Origin: Monosiga brevicollis MX1
Lineage: Eukaryota; Opisthokonta; Choanoflagellata; Craspedida; Salpingoecidae
Direction of reading: 5' to 3'
Assembly: GCF_000002865.3 (NCBI RefSeq)
Contig: NW_001865045.1
Coordinates: 1,252,135 to 1,300,515, forward strand
Length of the DNA: 48,381 nucleotides
Of the stretch, positions 46,913 through 48,381 are shown in pieces; position 1 is the stretch's first letter, and every line of letters starts with the position of its first letter. A program made the position numbers and the translations under genes. The notes below the pieces were generated by a model. That model worked only from the letters and a program-made list of their open reading frames with translations, was not told where the DNA came from and searched no databases.

Positions 46913-47132
46913 TGCACTTCTCTCACAGGAGAGAACGATAGAAAACAGGAAGGGAAATATCCAAAAGAAAATGCCACTCACGGTCAGCGGGACCGTACTT
47001 ATAATCCGGTGGCTAAACACACCCAGAGTGTACGAGAGGGTTCCTCGACGGGCGGCGGCAGCTGCACATCGTCGAGTACACTTATGCAATCCTTCCAGAG
47101 GGATCTGGCAGGTGGTCGATGCTTGCACTCCA
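46913..47132 (-). repeat. Predicted 3' long terminal repeat, about 220 bp
   Basis: The LTR is bounded by TG at 47132-47131 (element sense), immediately after the polypurine tract, and CA at 46914-46913. A TATA-like ATTATAAGTAC lies inside. The left flank TCAAT (46908-46912) would be the 5-bp target duplication. Without the other LTR the outer edge is a best guess. Confidence 0.5.
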
Positions 47133-47135
47133 ATA

Positions 47136-47144
47136 CTCCCCCTC
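47136..47144 (-). other. Polypurine tract of the copia element
   Basis: GAGGGGGAG on the minus strand overlaps the pol stop codon (47143-47145) and abuts the predicted LTR. It is the plus-strand primer site expected in LTR retrotransposons. Confidence 0.7.
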
Positions 47145-48381
47145 AAGCAGAGAAGCATAACTTACGCATATGGCGTTCATGAGCATCGCGGGGTAACGGC
47201 TTGGTCAGAACGTCAGCCGTCATGTCGTCGGTCGGACAATAAACAATATCAACCTGGTTACGCTCGTACATCTCGCGCAGAGCATAAAACTTGATCAGCG
47301 TGTGGTGTTGTCCGCGCTGGGCATTGCCATTGATCACGTTGGCAATAGCAGGCTGGTTGTCACAGTAGACAAGTGGCTTGAGTTCAGGCAAAATGAGCAA
47401 CTCGTTGATCAGTTCACGCAGCACAACACCCTTGGCAGCACCACTGTGTGCAGCCATGTACTCAGCCTCTGCAGTCGAAGTCGCAGTCGTGGTCTGGCGC
47501 TTCGAACGCCAGTAAATGGGGCCATTGCACAGAAAAATGGCACAACCTTCACGAGACTTCTTGTCATGCTCTTGAGCAAAGCTTGCATCGGTGTAGACTG
47601 CAAGTTGCAGCTCCTGTGTATCCTCAAAGCGGATACCCAAATCCTTGGTACCTTTGAGGTAGCGCAGCAGGCGCTTGGCTGCCTGCCAATGAGTCTCATC
47701 AAAACACTGGTTGTGAGCACTCAGAAGACTCACAGTTGCAGCAATGTCAGGGCGTGTGTGAGTTGCAAGATAATTCAGCTTGCCCATCAGTTGGCGATAA
47801 GGAAAGTCGCCCTCAGTCTTGGTCACACGCTCCAGCTTCACACCGGTTGTCCATGGTGTGGTCATTGGCTTGCACGAGTCCATGTTGAACTCCTTCAGGA
47901 TGCTCTCGATGAAGGCCGTCTGCTTGATCATGATCGAGTCCTGGTAAATGGTAAACTCCATGTTGAGAAAGTTCTTGATCTGGCCAAAGTCCTTGGTCTC
48001 GAATTTGCCCTTGAGCTTGCGCTTGAAATTGTTGATGATGCGCTCTGTGCTGCCGACAAGCAAAATGTCATCAACATAGGCCAAAGCCCATACAATGTCC
48101 GTGTCCTCCTTGTAGACGTAGACGCACTCATCCTGTCGCAGTCGACGACATTGCATGATGTCACGCAAATACTTATCAAGTTCGAGATACCAGGCACGGG
48201 ATGCCTGCTTCAGGCCATACACTGCCTTGTTCAGCTTGGCATACTCACAGCCACCGAGTCCAGCCTCCAGACCACGAGGGACTCGGATGTAGATGTCCTC
48301 ATCAAGTGGCGCGTGCAAGAACGCCGTCTTGACATCCACCTGATGCACATGGTAATGCTGGTAAGTAGCAAGCGCCATCAA
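47143..48381 (-). CDS. pol: Copia pol C-terminal part: reverse transcriptase and RNase H (partial)
   Basis: Reads 48381 to 47143 without a break, 412 residues, open at the window edge. Reverse transcriptase motifs: HQVDVKTAFLHAPL (first catalytic Asp), a KAVYGLKQASRAWY block and AYVDDILLVG (catalytic D-D at residues 104-105). A connection region with YRQLMGKLNYLATHTRPDI follows. RNase H motifs: AVYTDASFAQ, STAEAEYMA and YCDNQPAIANVI, carrying the acidic residues. This order is diagnostic of Ty1/copia. It copies element RNA into DNA in cytoplasmic particles. The protein ends CFSA, with its stop inside the polypurine tract. Confidence 0.9.
   Translation of the reverse strand: MMALATYQHYHVHQVDVKTAFLHAPLDEDIYIRVPRGLEAGLGGCEYAKLNKAVYGLKQASRAWYLELDKYLRDIMQCRRLRQDECVYVYKEDTDIVWALAYVDDILLVGSTERIINNFKRKLKGKFETKDFGQIKNFLNMEFTIYQDSIMIKQTAFIESILKEFNMDSCKPMTTPWTTGVKLERVTKTEGDFPYRQLMGKLNYLATHTRPDIAATVSLLSAHNQCFDETHWQAAKRLLRYLKGTKDLGIRFEDTQELQLAVYTDASFAQEHDKKSREGCAIFLCNGPIYWRSKRQTTTATSTAEAEYMAAHSGAAKGVVLRELINELLILPELKPLVYCDNQPAIANVINGNAQRGQHHTLIKFYALREMYERNQVDIVYCPTDDMTADVLTKPLPRDAHERHMRKLCFSA

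Larger units (their letters stand above)
46913..48381 (-). mobile_element. Ty1/copia (Pseudoviridae-type) LTR retrotransposon, 3' part, continues past the right edge
   Basis: The pol 3' end, polypurine tract and a predicted 3' LTR occur in the correct order on the minus strand. Reverse transcriptase followed directly by RNase H at the end of the frame is the copia arrangement. The 5' LTR, gag, protease and integrase lie outside the window. The frame is intact here, suggesting a recent insertion. Confidence 0.85.

Noticed and set aside
1-48381. rRNA, tRNA, CRISPR array, bacterial operon or phage features
   Set aside because: None recognised by eye; the spliced genes, microsatellite introns and copia element are eukaryotic. 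A tRNA scan was not possible here.

Overview
This is eukaryotic nuclear DNA from a protist. Spliceosomal GT-AG introns (mostly 70-110 nt) interrupt very large secreted or membrane proteins built from animal-like domains, and a Ty1/copia retrotransposon sits at the right edge. The mix of vitellogenin-like, cadherin-like, furin-like and GCC2/GCC3-like cysteine-rich modules with a copia element suggests a choanoflagellate, perhaps Monosiga. That is inference; no rRNA or other marker gene is present.

Layout: (1) 1-340, minus: signal-peptide exons of a gene that leaves the window on the left. (2) 341-1359: intergenic DNA and 3' flank with a G-rich minisatellite. (3) 1360-27662, minus: one giant gene of about 7,600 residues. 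In order it encodes a signal peptide, a vitellogenin/lipoprotein N-terminal-like module, amphipathic beta repeats, a degenerate M23/LECT2-like module, many repeats ending in D-x-T-P-P, cadherin-like beta-sandwich repeats, furin-like cysteine repeats, tandem cadherin-type repeats, three membrane helices, a cytoplasmic C2H2 finger and an acidic tail. (4) 27663-28774: shared divergent promoter region with a 10-bp-arm inverted repeat. (5) 28775-43754, plus: a second giant gene. Its 21 exons splice in phase into 4,331 residues: a signal peptide, a Cupin_4/JmjC-type Fe(II) dioxygenase-like domain, cysteine-rich repeats, then some 15 D-x-T-P-P repeats, with no membrane anchor. (6) 44165-46901, plus: two fragments of an accessory gene family, a tyrosine-recombinase-like domain followed by a C2H2 zinc-finger N-terminus with a frameshift. 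They recall fungal OrsD/telomere-linked-helicase-type proteins. (7) 46913-48381, minus: 3' LTR, polypurine tract and reverse transcriptase/RNase H of a Ty1/copia element inserted just after the zinc-finger fragment.

The two giants are divergent neighbours, share the same repeat family and start with different lipoprotein-like and enzyme-like heads. The simplest reading is a co-regulated pair of cell-surface/secreted proteins, one membrane-anchored and one free. The most unusual points are the secreted JmjC/cupin head, the vitellogenin-like module on a membrane-tethered protein, and the zinc finger on its cytoplasmic side. Exon boundaries from 28775 to 43754 and from 1360 to 22183 were checked by reading splice sites and phase by eye. 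Those of the 5' part of the minus gene (25300-27660) are approximate.
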